Below, piece after piece: positions 37,192-49,107 of a stretch of DNA of 64,000 nt. This DNA is from Proteromonas lacertae (Eukaryota; Sar; Bigyra; Opalinata; Proteromonadidae). Location of the stretch: assembly GCA_002245135.1 (NCBI GenBank), contig NGBS01000873.1, positions 330,690 through 394,689 on the forward strand, given 5' to 3'. The notes beneath the pieces were generated by a model, which made no database searches, was not told the origin of the DNA, and saw nothing but the letters and a program-made list of their open reading frames with translations. Within the stretch, counting starts at the first letter, position 1. Each line of letters opens with the position of its first letter. The position numbers and the translations under genes were made by a program.

Positions 37192-39011
37192 ATGAGTGAT
37201 AAAGTAGAACAAGCTCCAGAAGTTCCAGTTGAAGGAGGTATTGCAAAATTTTGCTTATTTTATCATTAGGTGAAACTTTGAGTAAAAATGAACTTAAAAG
37301 AAGAAAGAAGGCTGAAGAAGCTGCAAAAAAGAAAGCTGAAAAGGAAGCAGCTAAAGCTGCTAAAAAAGCTGAAGATGGAGAAGGTAAAGGTAAAGGAGCA
37401 TCTTTAGATAAAGATACTGAAGAAACTGATCCATGGAAATATCATGAAAATCGTTCAAAGGTTGTATTTGCTGATGAAAAAGCATATTATCCTCACAAAT
37501 TTCAAGTTTCTCTTAGAATCCCAGAATATGTCGAGAAATACAAGGATTTGGAAAATGACCAATTATTGACGGACCAATCTGTAAGTATTGCAGGAAGAGT
37601 ATACAGTAAACGTTCAAGTGGAAGTAAATTAGTATTTTACGATTGTCATGGAGAAGGATCAAAAGTACAAGTTATGTGTAACTTAATGTACTACACTCCA
37701 TCCGAAGGAAGTTCAGAGGAAGAAAAAACTCAACAATTCATCACATGCAACAACAAGATCAAGAGAGGTGATATTATTGGTGTAGTAGGATTCCCAGGCA
37801 AGACAAAGAGAGGTGAATTATCCATTTTCGCACATACAATACAAATATTATCACCCTGTTTATACATGATGCCAGATGCAAGAATTGGATTGAAGGATCA
37901 AGAAACAAGATACAGACAAAGATACTTAGATTTAATGATTAGAGATAAAACTAGAACAATATTCAACACAAGAGCTAATATAATCCGTTCAATTCGTAAA
38001 TATTTAGATAATTTAGGATTCTTAGAAGTTGAAACTCCTATGATGAATATGAAAGCAGGTGGAGCAACAGCCAAGCCATTTGTAACTCATCACAATGATT
38101 TAAATATGGAATTATTCATGAGAATAGCTCCTGAATTATATTTGAAACAGTTAGTAGTAGGTGGACTAGATAGAGTTTATGAGATTGGTCGACAATTTAG
38201 AAACGAAGGTATTGATTTAACTCACAATCCAGAATTTACCACTTGTGAATTTTACATGGCTTATGCTGATTATAATGATTTAATGAATATGACTGAAGAT
38301 ATGATCAGTAAAATGGTTAAAGAAGTAACAGGTAGTTATATAATCGAATATCACAGTAATGGGATGGAAAATGAACCTGTAAAGATTGATTTTACTCCAC
38401 CATGGAAGAGATATTCAATGGTTTCAAGCGTAGAAGAATTTGGAGGATTTACCATTCCTAAACCATTAGAAAGTGATGAGTGTCATAATTTCTTACTTAA
38501 GAAATGTGAAGAGTTACAAGTCGACTGTCCAGACCCTAAAACAACAGCTAGATTATTAGATAAATTGGTAGAACATTTTATTGAACCAAAATGTACAAAT
38601 CCTTCATTTATTTGTGATCATCCTGAGATTTGCTCACCATTAGCTAAATTCCACAGAAGTATTCCAGGATTAACTGAAAGATTTGAATTATTTGTGAATT
38701 GTTTTGAATTAATAAATGCTTATACTGAATTGAATGATCCAAAAGTTCAAAGAGAAAGATTTATGGGTCAAATGAAAGATAAAAGTGCTGGAGATGATGA
38801 AGCTCAGCCTTATGATGAAGATTTCTGTGTAGCCTTAGAATATGGTTTACCACCAACTGGTGGTTGGGGATTAGGTGTAGATAGATTGACAATGTTACTA
38901 ACAGATAGTAATAATATTAAGGAAGTATTGTTATTCCCAGCAATGAAACCACAAGAATTACCAACTGCTCCTACTAATACTGAATCAACTCCATTACCTT
39001 CTAGTAGTTAA
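37192..39011 (+). CDS. Lysyl-tRNA synthetase, class II, cytosolic type
   Basis: Charges tRNA-Lys. Exon 1 (37192-37237) encodes [15 protein letters not shown]; a 32-nt intron (37238-37269) follows. A Lys/Ala/Glu-rich helix typical of eukaryotic LysRS comes next ([20 protein letters not shown]). The OB-fold anticodon-binding domain includes [11 protein letters not shown] and [17 protein letters not shown]. The class II core has motif 1 around [10 protein letters not shown], motif 2 [20 protein letters not shown], and motif 3 [14 protein letters not shown]. About 601 residues, the normal length, with no breaks. The second copy in arm B (56697-58516) appears identical at protein level. A lineage with two full LysRS genes so close together would be unusual. 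Confidence 0.96.
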
Positions 39012-39091
39012 AAGAAATTGATTTTTTTTATTGAATTACATTTTTGTGTGTTTTGTTGGTATATATATATATATAATATAATAATTAATAA

Positions 39092-42000
39092 TTATTCTAT
39101 GTTAAATAATTCTTTTGATAATTCTTTCTTTTTTTCATCTGATAGTCCATCTAGTTTTATTTTTTCAATTGATGAAAATGTTTCTAAAAATGATTTTAAT
39201 TCTGATTTATCTATATTCTCTTTCACTGTTATTGATAATTCACTTAAACAATCAAATACCGCTTCATTCTCTTTCATTAATCTTAATTCACTTTCATCTA
39301 ATTCATTTCCTGATATATTTATCTTTTCTAATAGTTTATAATCTTTTAATCTTTCTATTATCATTTTCAATCCTTTTTCACTCATTACAATATCTATTCA
39401 AATAGATAATATTCATATAATATTGGACAATTTCAAAGATGGTGGATATTCAACGAATTTATCTAAATATTTACACATTATCTCTATTCCTTCATCTCCA
39501 ATTGGATTATTGTATATTAGAATATAATCAACATATTCTGCCTCTATAATGATTAATTCCCTTAAACAATGAAATATGAGAATTGTTGAGATTTAAATCT
39601 ATTTCATTAGAAATTTGATATTATACTTGAAAAATTATAAATATCTTTTTTCTTTTTAATACAATAATCCAAATAATATTCCAATTCTTCATTTGTCCAT
39701 GATAAATTCTTCATTTCAATTATTGGATATTCTTCTTTTTCTAATGACTTTTCACATATTGATTTCAATCCATTCATTCCAATATTATTTCCATTTAGAT
39801 AGATTGTAGAACATATTATCTTATTAATTCTATCTGCTAATAACTTTGCACTTTCATCATCTATTGAGATGTTACTCAAATACATTTCATTATATTCACA
39901 TAACATGTTAAAATTGTTTTGTAATAGTTTAAATCCATTATTACCAATTGGATTATCTATTGAGCATATTACATGCTGATATAAATATACTATGTATGAT
40001 TAACTTTTCAACATTATCATTCTCTTTTACAAAACTCATCAAATACTCTATTCCATGTGAATCTATATTATTACCACTTACATCAAGTTGAATCTTTTCA
40101 TCGATATTCTTTAAACCATCTATTAAATATTTTAAACCACTTGAAGATAATCCCATTTCTATTACATATAATATTATAACAACAATACTTGAACAATTTA
40201 TTCTTTTATAAATATTTTTTAATAAATCTAAATGAGGAGATAATATTTTCATTCCTTCATCTCCTATTTCATTGCCATACAACTGAAGATGTTTAAGGTT
40301 AGGAAATGAAGATAAATTGTTTATCAGTATTTCCATACTTTTATATGTTAGTTTATTATCTAATTAATAGAAAAATATTAAAATATACAACTCAAATCTA
40401 ACTGTTTTATCTTCTCAAATTCATTTGATCTTAATGAAATGAATGATTTGAATAAATCATCATCAATTTCTGAATAACTCAGATTTAATTGATTATAATC
40501 TTTAATAAATTCTATTAATTCTGGAATATCTTTATCAACCAACAATTCTTTACATTCATTAAAATCAAATTCGATTTTTGAAATAGGAAATTTAGAGAAT
40601 AAGGCTTTTAATCCTCTTGAATGAATATTGTTTGATGTAATATATATTCTTAGGATATTTGGATATTTATATAACTCTTTTGATAATAATATCATCGATT
40701 CATCATTTAAATACATTTTATAAAAATTCAATTTGTTGTTTTTGTTGATAAATAAATGCAAATATGGAAGTAACAATTTGAATCCTTTTGGACCAATTGG
40801 ATTACCTATTTCAAAATAGAATGAAAATAGAATAATATATACATATTAAATCTAAATATTTCAGTTTCATCAATGGAATTGATTTAACAAATGATTCAAT
40901 GAATTCAGAAGTAAGATTACAAGAAGATAAATCTAATTCTTGTAGATTTGTTAATTGAGAAAATAATAATCCAAATAATGATTGATATCGGATTGGAATA
41001 CAAACACAATCATCATATCCATTATCTAAGTATATTATTAATACAATAATTATACTAAATGATAGCTGTGTTGGATCGATTAGTTTCAATATTCTAAACA
41101 GAAAATTAATTCCTTCATCACATAAACATATACTGTATGAATAAATTGTAATTAATTCTTCATAATAATCAATATTACATATCAATTCATCTAAATAACA
41201 TTCTCTTCTATCTTTACACTGGTGATGAATTAATTTTAGTTTTTCTTTTATTGATTCATCATGTTTGTATAATTTCATCATCAATAATATTGCCAATATT
41301 CTTTCATTTGGTTTATTATTATAAGATTTTATTAATAAATTTCGAATTTCTTTCCATTTATTATTGTGAAGATAAAATATTGATTGAAAATTAAATGGTG
41401 ATATTTCTATCATAAAATCACAACTAAATAACATTTCTTTTCTTTCTCTACATATCATCAAATTGTCTTCATCTTTCAATATTTCACTCATTTTCATCAT
41501 TTCTTTTTTCAACTCTTTCAAACTCATTCTATCTTCATTTCTCATTTTCAACATTCTGAATATCATCTCTTTCATCATCAATTCATCACATTCTACATCT
41601 AAACTGTATTTACATTTCATGATATTTTCTATGGTTTTATTCACATTATTATCTTCATTGAATGGTAATTTCTTACAAATCATCTCATATAATACACAAC
41701 CTATTGACCATATCACACTTCCATCATTACATTCATATCCATTCAACTCTTCTGGACTTTTGAAGCAAATATCATACACTCTCATATTCTCTTCTCTTCT
41801 CAATGTGTTTAAGTATAAATCACATAAATTAACTTCACCATCTCTTTCATATATCACATTACTACTCTTCAAATTACCAATCATTATATCATTTTCACTC
41901 AATATCATCAGATTATCACATATTGAACATATAACTCTATTTACATCACTATTCTCAACAGAGTTACTCTCAAGTAGCTCTTCTAAATCTCTTGAATAAT

Positions 42001-42298
42001 ATGATCGTGATATCAACATATACTCATCACAATTGTAGATTTGAAGTATTTTAGAAGGATATATGAAGGGTAGACAATAATCTGACAAAAAGGAGTTTGT
42101 CTCAAGGAATTCTAACATACTCTTCTCTTTCATCCACTTAACATTAATCATTTTCATTACACTAACATCATCATTATATTCTACTACAAAATCTACTTCA
42201 CTAGCACCTTTTTCAACTCTCTTTCTTATCTATTCACAATAAAGCAATTAATATACTTTAGAATTAGGTGGTAAGATAGAATTTAATATCTCATTCAT
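39092..42298 (-). CDS. Pseudokinase-like domain plus leucine-rich repeats (paralog 1, arm A)
   Basis: Starts at 42298 (MNEILNSILPPNSK), then a 27-nt intron and IRKRVEKGASEVDFVVEY. The kinase-like domain lacks a glycine loop. Its catalytic loop reads IGNLKSSNVI in place of HRDLKPxN, and the DFG site reads CDL. SPEELNGYE and SIGCVLYEM keep the APE and helix-F positions. A pseudokinase is therefore likely. A charged helical stretch (RMSLKELKKEMMKMSEIL) follows, then LRRs carried on exons separated by 30-60-nt introns (LQELDLSSCNLTSEF, KHLQLYGNEIGDEGMKIL, GLKYLIDGLKN). The last repeats end at 39092. Near 39500-39600 this copy lacks roughly 60 bp, about one LRR, that are present in paralog 2. Only the first exon and the start of exon 2 differ strongly from paralog 2. 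Confidence 0.72.
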
Positions 42299-42480
42299 TG
42301 ATAATTTGAATGATTAACTTAATTCTAAAATCTATTCGTTTCATACTTTCAGTTATTTATTTTATAGAAGAATAACAAAGCAAACACAAGATATATAATA
42401 TATAATTAATATTATTATTAGAGAATTAATATTTTTTAAACAAATTACATATATAGATTTACTTAATTGTCAAAGAAAAT

Positions 42481-43948
42481 TCAATTTGCCAACATCTCTG
42501 GTTCTACAACATCTTCCTTCTTAAATTCCATCACATTATTAACAACTTCAACATCTATGTAATTTTCTTTATTTTCTAAACTGAAATCTGGATTCTTTAC
42601 CAATTTAGAAGATGCTCTTGTTTGTTGTGGTGGAGTTTGATTTCCTCTATTTATATTATTATTTTGCTGTGAAGATTGTTGTTCTTTCATTGCAACTAAT
42701 TCAGATTTCACTGATGATAATTCTTTTTCTAAATCTGAGCATTTATTCTTCAAGTCAGTATTTTCTTTTATTAATTCTGCTGAATTACCTCCACTTATAA
42801 CTGCTGCTGTTGTATTATCACCACTTCCAGTGGCATCCTTGTATTTCTCTACCAAAGATGCCATATATTTCATATAATGTAATACATTAGTATTTGTTTC
42901 ACATAAGGCTTGTTGATATGTATGTAATACAGTGGTAATCTGTCTTTTCAAAATCACAACGTAATTCTTTAATTCTGGGATATTATTGACTGATGCTGGT
43001 AATGGTTGATGTATTAGTTTGATTATTTCATTCATTGAAGTATTGACTGAAGCTGTAGTAGGAAGTGGTAATAATGCATCATCTTTTGGCATTACTATAT
43101 TTACTGTGTTTTTTCTACCTGTCATATGTAGTCTTTGAGATGATGATAAATTCATATTGCTTGCCTTACGAGGTGGTAAAGGAGTTCCATCAACTCCAGT
43201 TGATGGCTTTCTATTGAGTGGTGATACTCCTCCTCCTGTAGATACTTTTCGTACTGGTGATACTGCACCATTTGACATTTTTCTTACGGGTGATCCTCCA
43301 TTTGATACTTTTCTCATTGGAGCTGCTCCTGTTGATGGTTTTCTTACTACATATCCACCTACTGCACCTCTTGGACCTCTGGGTGATGCTGCTACTGGAC
43401 CTCTAGCACCTACTGGTCCTCTTGGACCTCTAGCTACTGGACCTCTTGCTCCAACTGGTCCTCTTGCTCCCACTGGACCTCTTGCTCCCACTGGACCTCT
43501 TGCACCGACTGGTCCTCTTGGTGATCCTGCGATTGGACCTCTAGCTCCAGCTGGACCTCTAGCTACTGGACCTCTTGCTCCTACTGGACCTCTTGCTCCC
43601 ACTGGACCTCTTGCTCCCACTGGACCTCTTGGCGATCCTGCGATTGGACCTCTAGCTCCTACTGGACCTCTTGCACCAACTGGACCTCTAGCTACTGGAC
43701 CTCTTGCTCCAACTGGTCCTCTGGCACCTACTGGACCTCTAGCTCCAATTGGACCTCTTCCTGCTGGACCTCTCGCTACTGGACCTCCTATAATAAACAA
43801 TATAAAATAATATAATATATACTTGCACCTATTGGACCTCTGGCAGCTCCTGCTGGATTTGAACTTGTTGCTGGTTTATAGTCTGTTAAGAAAACTATAT
43901 CATGATGTTAGTCATAGTATTTTGTTTCAAAAAAAGATATGTACTCAT
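42481..43948 (-). CDS. Collagen-like Gly-X-Y repeat protein with coiled-coil C-terminus
   Basis: The N-terminus is built from exons starting at 43948 (a few codons), 43882-43823, and then the main exon below an intron at 43788-43822. The 5' junction is ambiguous: GT-AG removal of 43883-43944 gives MNYKPATSS. About 150 residues of Gly-X-Y follow, dominated by GAR-GPV and GPI/GSP units (roughly 43360-43880). A basic Ser/Pro/Lys stretch of KPSTG and RKVSNGG type repeats comes next. The C-terminal half is helical: NEIIKLIHQPLPASV, ELKNYVVILKRQITTVL, and a heptad-like segment NKCSDLEKELSSVKSEL. No signal peptide is visible, so it is probably intracellular, unlike animal collagens. The arginine-rich GAR units could also contact RNA. 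Function unknown. Confidence 0.72.
43360..43787. repeat. Minisatellite encoding GAR-GPV collagen-like units
   Basis: Tandem 18-nt and 27-nt units on the minus strand encode alternating GAR, GPV, GPI, ARG and GSPR triplets. Codon choice varies slightly between units, so the tract is not perfectly homogenised. Length change by slippage or unequal exchange is expected. Confidence 0.8.
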
Positions 43949-44323
43949 TATATCTCGTTAATAAAAATTTATAAAAAATTTATGAAAAATTCTATTATTG
44001 GTGAGGCTAAAATGAAATTTTAAACCGTCATTTTTTTTGAGGGTGAGTTTTCGCAAAATAACCAATTCATTATTGCGATATGAAGAGAAATATAAATCAA
44101 AATTACGAAATGAGATATATCATAACTAAAATATGTGGCAATTATGTCCAAAACGATGAGAATAGGTTCATTAGGAAATTAATGCTCTCTTTCACTGTCA
44201 GATATATATTAGGTGATCATAGAACTAAATTCATTATTTGATCCATGTTATAGAATTTACAGTGAATTATATGACTTTCTAAGATTTGACATAGAGAAAA
44301 CACAGTTATATAATAATAATAAT
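43949..44323. other. Intergenic, collagen-like gene to GH63
   Basis: This is 375 nt between two minus-strand genes. It holds the 3' region of the GH63 gene's upstream neighbour and A/T tracts. I see no RNA gene, repeat or open frame of note. Confidence 0.4.
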
Positions 44324-46952
44324 TTAATAAATTTCTGACATTATCAATAATATTAAAGAACTCCATCCAGTAAATGGATGGGTACCCATTCCATAACCAG
44401 TTTTTGCATCATAATGCTCCCAGATATAACCAGATCTTTTAAACTCCTTACTGATCAATAAAATTATATTACTTCTTAATTCATTATAAATAGAAGTAGC
44501 TAACTTCTTATAGACACAATCATCACTCATATAGTTATTATATAAGCTTTGTAAAGCTAAATAATTAATATTAATCCAAATACTACCTCTCCAATAATTC
44601 TCACCTTTACCATAATAAGGATCATCAGCTGATAAAGATCTTAATCCATAAGATGACCATAATTTAGAAGGATCTCTCATTAACTCTAGTATATTCTTCA
44701 CCTCATTGTTATTTTTAGGTACCAATCCTAATAAAAGTGGTAATATAGTAACATATCCATCATGATTGACAAATCCATGTTCATAATTGTTAGAATTTGG
44801 TGGAGGAGCAACTGTCATACCATAATCACTAAATAATGCTCTTTCTTTATTGAAATATTCATCATATAATATTCTAAAAAAATGCTCATATTTATCTTCG
44901 TAAGGTTTACTATCTTCATCTAAATACTTACATAATTCAATCATTATTTTATTACTATACAATATCCAACTATGTAAATCAACATGTTTATCTTCATAGA
45001 TTGGCTGTAAACCACGTGGAAAATCATCAAATCCTGAAGGTAAAACGTGATCTGCAGTTCTTTGACTCCATACAAATGTATTTGGTATAACTGAAGATTC
45101 TTGAGATGTTTCTAAATAGGTTAAATATCTTAATAAATGACGACTTATATCTCGAATTCTATCTTTAATTTGACTAGGTATTTCTATTTTCGTATGATGT
45201 TGTTGATTAGTATTCTTATCTATTTCAATACCATTCATTTCTTTCTTTATCTCTTTAATCATTTGATAAACTGATATAAAGAATGTTGGTGGATTTGCGA
45301 CTACAGGTGATTGTATTTGGAATTTCTCTGGAACTTTACTTCTACTTTCATCTCCTAGTATTTGTTCTCTTTCAATCCAACCATTTTCTTCTTGACGATT
45401 CATCCAGGAGGATATTACATCTAATGATAATGTTGAATTCCAATATAATACTAATATCTGTTGAAAACCTTCATCCCAAAAGAATCCTCTTGGGAAAAAC
45501 GATCTGCTAGGTACTACAGTTAATAATTCACTTGGTCTTGTTTTGATTAAATGAGATGCTTTTGTTTCACCAGGCTCGATTACGGCTTGAATTGTATCAC
45601 CATAAAAGTAAGTAACACTTCCTATTAGATTACTTAGAGCGAATTGAGCCATTTGTATTTCTGGTAATGTGAATTGTTTCTTTTCTCGTAGTTTGAATAC
45701 TTCATCGAATTTTTGATGGAATTCTTCAGCTATTTATATGTATAAATATATAAATAAATATATATATATATATATACATTTTTGGCTTAATAATGAAGTT
45801 AATTTTTCACCTGACAATTCTTCAATTGATTTTGGTAATACTTTGGGTTGTAATTGATAAGATGAATATGATTCTGGATCAGTAGAAAAAACAATATCAA
45901 TTTGAAATGGTAACTATATTTAAATATATAATATAATTAATTATTATATATATATATATATTATTATATACTCTCACTACTTTCTGTAATATCAAAGTGT
46001 TAGAATTCTCAGCTATTGTATTTGGTAGAATTGCTATTTTTGGTAATTTAAATGCTTTTTCTAACTTATTCTTTAGTTTAATATTGTTTTCAATTGGTCC
46101 AAGTGTAGCTTGTACATTTTCATGAATTGCATCAATACCTTTTTTGGATTTATATAATACTTCACTTAGAATTCTATTTAAATAAAATAATACATAAATA
46201 ATATACTGTTTCATTTTCCATTGATCTTCTTCTTTTACATATGTTCCATAGAATTGAGTATTCTCTAATTCTTTAGAAGAGTCTATTTTTCTTTTCTTAT
46301 AGATTCCTGGATATGATTCTAATGGTGTTTTTTCTGTTTGTGCTCTTATTGGATATGTATTGTTTTTATTATCTGGAATATATACTGCAAAATCACCAAT
46401 ATCTATTGATGATCCATAGAATGCTGTATTTCCAGAGATACCCTAAATAATTATTATTAATTATTATAAATATACATTCTTTTCCATCTTTTTTGTTATT
46501 CTTGAATAAGTGAATTCATTCTTTTCACCTTGAACTGTAACAGCAAAAAAAACACTTATATTTCTTGCATCATATACATAATCAGGATTTAATGGTAAGC
46601 CTGTTACTCTTAAACCCCAATTATTGGGAGATGTCTCTACGAATTCTGTGTACATATTGATTCCGTTGTTAGTATCTCTCAACTGTTGCTTTCCATAATT
46701 ATAACCATTATGTTCAAGCCAACCAAAAGTATCGAAGTCATCTTCATGTCTACATTCATAACGTAGTCTATCTACACTATCAGCTTCTGTCCATAATAAA
46801 GATGTCTATAAAATAAATAAAACAGATGTATTTACTTGAATAGTTCTTGGTTTTCTAGATCTAGTTCCAAAATACAAATTAGACTTTAATGTAAGTGCAG
46901 AAACAACACAAAAAATAGCACTAAATGCCAAGAACAATTCAAAATGCAACAT
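44324..46952 (-). CDS. MOGS: Glycoside hydrolase family 63, mannosyl-oligosaccharide glucosidase (glucosidase I)
   Basis: Removes the outermost glucose from Glc3Man9GlcNAc2 on new glycoproteins in the ER, the first step of N-glycan trimming. Five exons. The start at 46952 gives MLHFELFLAFSAIFCVVSA, a signal anchor. The N-terminal GH63 domain has SNLYFGTRSRKPRTIQTSLLW and YECRHEDDFDTFGW. The catalytic domain has PRGFFWDEGFQQILVL, WINREQ-like WMNRQEENGW, NYWRGSIWININYL, and the C-terminal YDAKTGYGMGTHPFTGWSSL. The Asp in WDEGF and the region around NPP fit the catalytic site. Length is about 820 residues, normal for the family. Introns near 46809-46838, 46443-46474, 45913-45970 and 45733-45777. 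Presence of the enzyme implies glucosylated N-glycan precursors in this organism. Confidence 0.92.
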
Positions 46953-47060
46953 TTTTTATAAATTTAGCTTGAAAACAGCTTGATTTTAAAAATTCTTAAA
47001 AAAACAAAAACAATCAATTGGAAATAAAAAGTTGTAATAATATTAAAAAAATAAGTAATA

Positions 47061-47687
47061 CTAATTACCCCCTAACAATAAATTAGCTGCTCTATCCACA
47101 TCGTTATTACTTCTTCTCAAAGCACTTATACATTCATCTCTGGTAAAGCCTAACATCAACAATGAATTTATATTCGTTTCACTAACTTCCACATCTGCTG
47201 ATGAGATATCTGGAACATCATCCAAAGGATCAGCAGGTAATCCATTGCTACCATCCAAACTATTTCTACTACTTCCATTATAGCTATTTCTTTGTTGGTT
47301 CATCATCCTTTGCTCATTTTCTCTGAATAATCTTTCAATCTCTTCAACAGAAGGATCTCCTCCTAAACCACCACCCATATTATTAGCATTACCATTTCTC
47401 CTTCTATTTACACCATTATTCACTCTTCTTGTTATATCATAAGACTTAATTAAAGGAGCTATGTAATTCTTACCTATATTCTCTACAGACAATGGGAATT
47501 TTCGATTAATTAAATCAAATTTTACATATAGAAAGGTAAAAATAAGTGAACCAAATACAAACCAAATACTGTGAAAACCTCTACAAAACAATAAAACTAC
47601 TGCCATAAAGAGTAATATGATTTTATCAGAAATGTACTGGTTGAGTATTTTAAAGTATTTATAATCAAAAGGTGGAACATAATCTAG

Positions 47688-47731
<44 letters not shown>

Positions 47732-47878
47732 GCATAAAATAACCATAAACTATATATAAATATGAAAGGTCCTGATGGATAATTCTCAGATGACAAAAAA
47801 AACTGTGAAATGAAAATGAAGATATAAGAATAGGCTAAACTGCTTATATAGAATAAACAAAATTTATTACTTCCCCAC

Positions 47879-47910
<32 letters not shown>

Positions 47911-48422
47911 GTATATAATAATGAATAAACAGCAAAATAAGAGAGAATAATAGGCTAATTGTTAATCAGATTGAAAACTTTTCAACATATCTCAAGACGG
48001 TTAGCATTTTCATTACATTCTTGAGAATATAGTATAGTCGAGTCTGTCGGGAAAAGGAATTCTTCATTTTAACTTGTTTTAGAATAAAGAATTAATAAAG
48101 TTATAAATACATACCAATCTTTCAAAAAAACGACATTGATACAGTATATACATCGACACTACTAATTCTCCAGGACTATTTCACAAATATAACTATAGAT
48201 TATACGAATTATAGTAAAACTGAGATAATAAAAATTGTAAAAGTGTTCCATTACTCTCTAAATTATAAATTAGACCTGATATACTAGGATGATTCTGTTT
48301 TTGCATTGAAAGGAAGAAGAAAGAACAAATACAGTCTACGAACATAATAGCTTTTGTAGCTGTTGCATTTACTAAAAGAATAAAAAAATAAACATCATAC
48401 AGAAACCAGTTTGTCTATCCAT
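47061..48422 (-). CDS. UBAC2-like membrane protein (derlin/rhomboid-like fold plus UBA)
   Basis: UBAC2 is an ER membrane protein tied to ER-associated degradation and UBX-protein retention. Exon joining gives MDRQTGF, LNATATKAIMFVDCICSFFF, and LLQFLLSQFYYNSSPGELVV. Then SMYILYQCRFFERL joins over a 237-nt intron (47878-48114) to WGSNKFCLFYISS. That junction rebuilds the family motif ER.(Y/W)GS.KF. Further membrane segments follow (SYIFIFISQFFL, IFIYSLWLFYA, LLFMAVVLLFCRGF, VFGSLIFTFLYV). The C-terminal UBA domain reads SLLMLGFTRDECISALRRS and DRAANLLLGG. A second intron near 47690-47728 is a pure AT repeat. The linker is Asn/Arg-rich. Placement in ERAD is by family only. Confidence 0.8.
47690..47728. 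repeat. (AT)n microsatellite in a UBAC2-like gene intron
   Basis: A near-perfect run of AT dinucleotides makes up almost the whole intron. Similar AT runs fill introns near 5021-5047, 23387-23400 and 45760-45777. Confidence 0.75.
47878..48114 (-). other. Unusually long intron (237 nt) with a TAA repeat and hairpins
   Basis: Most introns here are 25-47 nt; this one is five to eight times longer. It includes a (TAA)n run at 47881-47909. On the minus strand TCTCAAGA and TCTTGAGA form a perfect 8-bp stem around a loop of about 21 nt, near 47990-48030. A TTGAAAA/TTTTCAA palindrome lies beside it. The stems suggest an intronic small RNA, but I could not find clear C/D or H/ACA boxes. Confidence 0.5.
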
Positions 48423-49107
48423 CAACAGAATAGAAAGTTTATAAAAATGATAGGTAATTCTATTCGTTTTTCTAAAGAGAAGTAGCAGTATGTTTACACA
48501 TAAACAAACTTTTATCGAATTCAATATTTAGTTTATTATTAAAACATGTTTGTGTAGAAGTGATTATTCAACATATTTACTCAAAAAAATCAAAATTGAA
48601 TTGAATGTGTTTGATTTTAATATAGTATTTATAATTATCATCCTATTAGTAATATGCATCGTATAATAATTCAATGATGATAATTTATACAACATAAAAT
48701 ACACAGACATTCTGGATATTTGTATAAAACCATTATACACTGAGGAATTATTTTTATAGTAAATTGTTGTATTTATAGAAATGATTATTTTGCTATTATT
48801 TTTGTTTTGTTTTTAGTATGATATTATTAATAATTCCTTTAGTAAGTACGATGCGATTAACAATTAATACCTCACTCAAAATGCCAATTATCACATTCAT
48901 TTAATCAGTGTTGAGAAATTGGTGTTTTTAAAATCAAGTTTAAGCTTGAAAAAACAATAAAAATTCGTTACTCCATTTTTATAGTTTTTGTCTTCTTTCT
49001 TGTAAACTAGAATTGTTTTTTGTTTTTTTCTTGTTATTCTTTTCGATTAACTCCTCAATACTTATATTTACACTTTCAATCTACATTTCAATTAAATCAA
49101 ATCCAAT
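48423..49107. other. Intergenic, divergent UBAC2-like and CK1 genes
   Basis: This is 685 nt between two divergent start codons, one of the longest gaps in the window. It is AT-rich with T tracts at 48810-48820 and 49015-49030. I saw no open frame, RNA gene or repeat. It probably holds both promoters. Confidence 0.4.

Larger units (their letters stand above)
31704..42229. repeat. Inverted repeat arm A (at least 10.5 kb)
   Basis: Reads as the reverse complement of 53429-64000. Matching positions add up to about 95,658 at the inner edge and 95,704-95,708 further out. It contains the REC-TPR-cNMP gene (most of it), C2, SNARE, Myb, LysRS and a pseudokinase-LRR gene. The outer limit is not defined because arm B reaches the window end. 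The inner limit is near 42229, at the exon-2 boundary of the pseudokinase-LRR gene. Confidence 0.95.

Noticed and set aside
41100-42157. Reading the kinase-like domain as an active protein kinase
   Set aside because: All three paralogs replace the catalytic Asp of HRD with Asn and lack a glycine loop, so an active kinase is not supported.
43157-43810. Long plus-strand frame rich in GPLAPT repeats
   Set aside because: It is the antisense of the collagen-like tract. The simple codon repeat keeps several frames open. It has no supported start or domain.
43883-43948. Possible second AT-AC intron at the 5' end of the collagen-like gene (ATATCTTTTTTTG to TTAAC on the minus strand)
   Set aside because: A GT-AG alternative (43883-43944) also keeps the frame, and an ACTAAC branch-like sequence sits at a normal U2 distance. 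The U12-like TTCTTAAC is too close to the 3' end to act as a branch site. I do not count it as evidence for U12 splicing.
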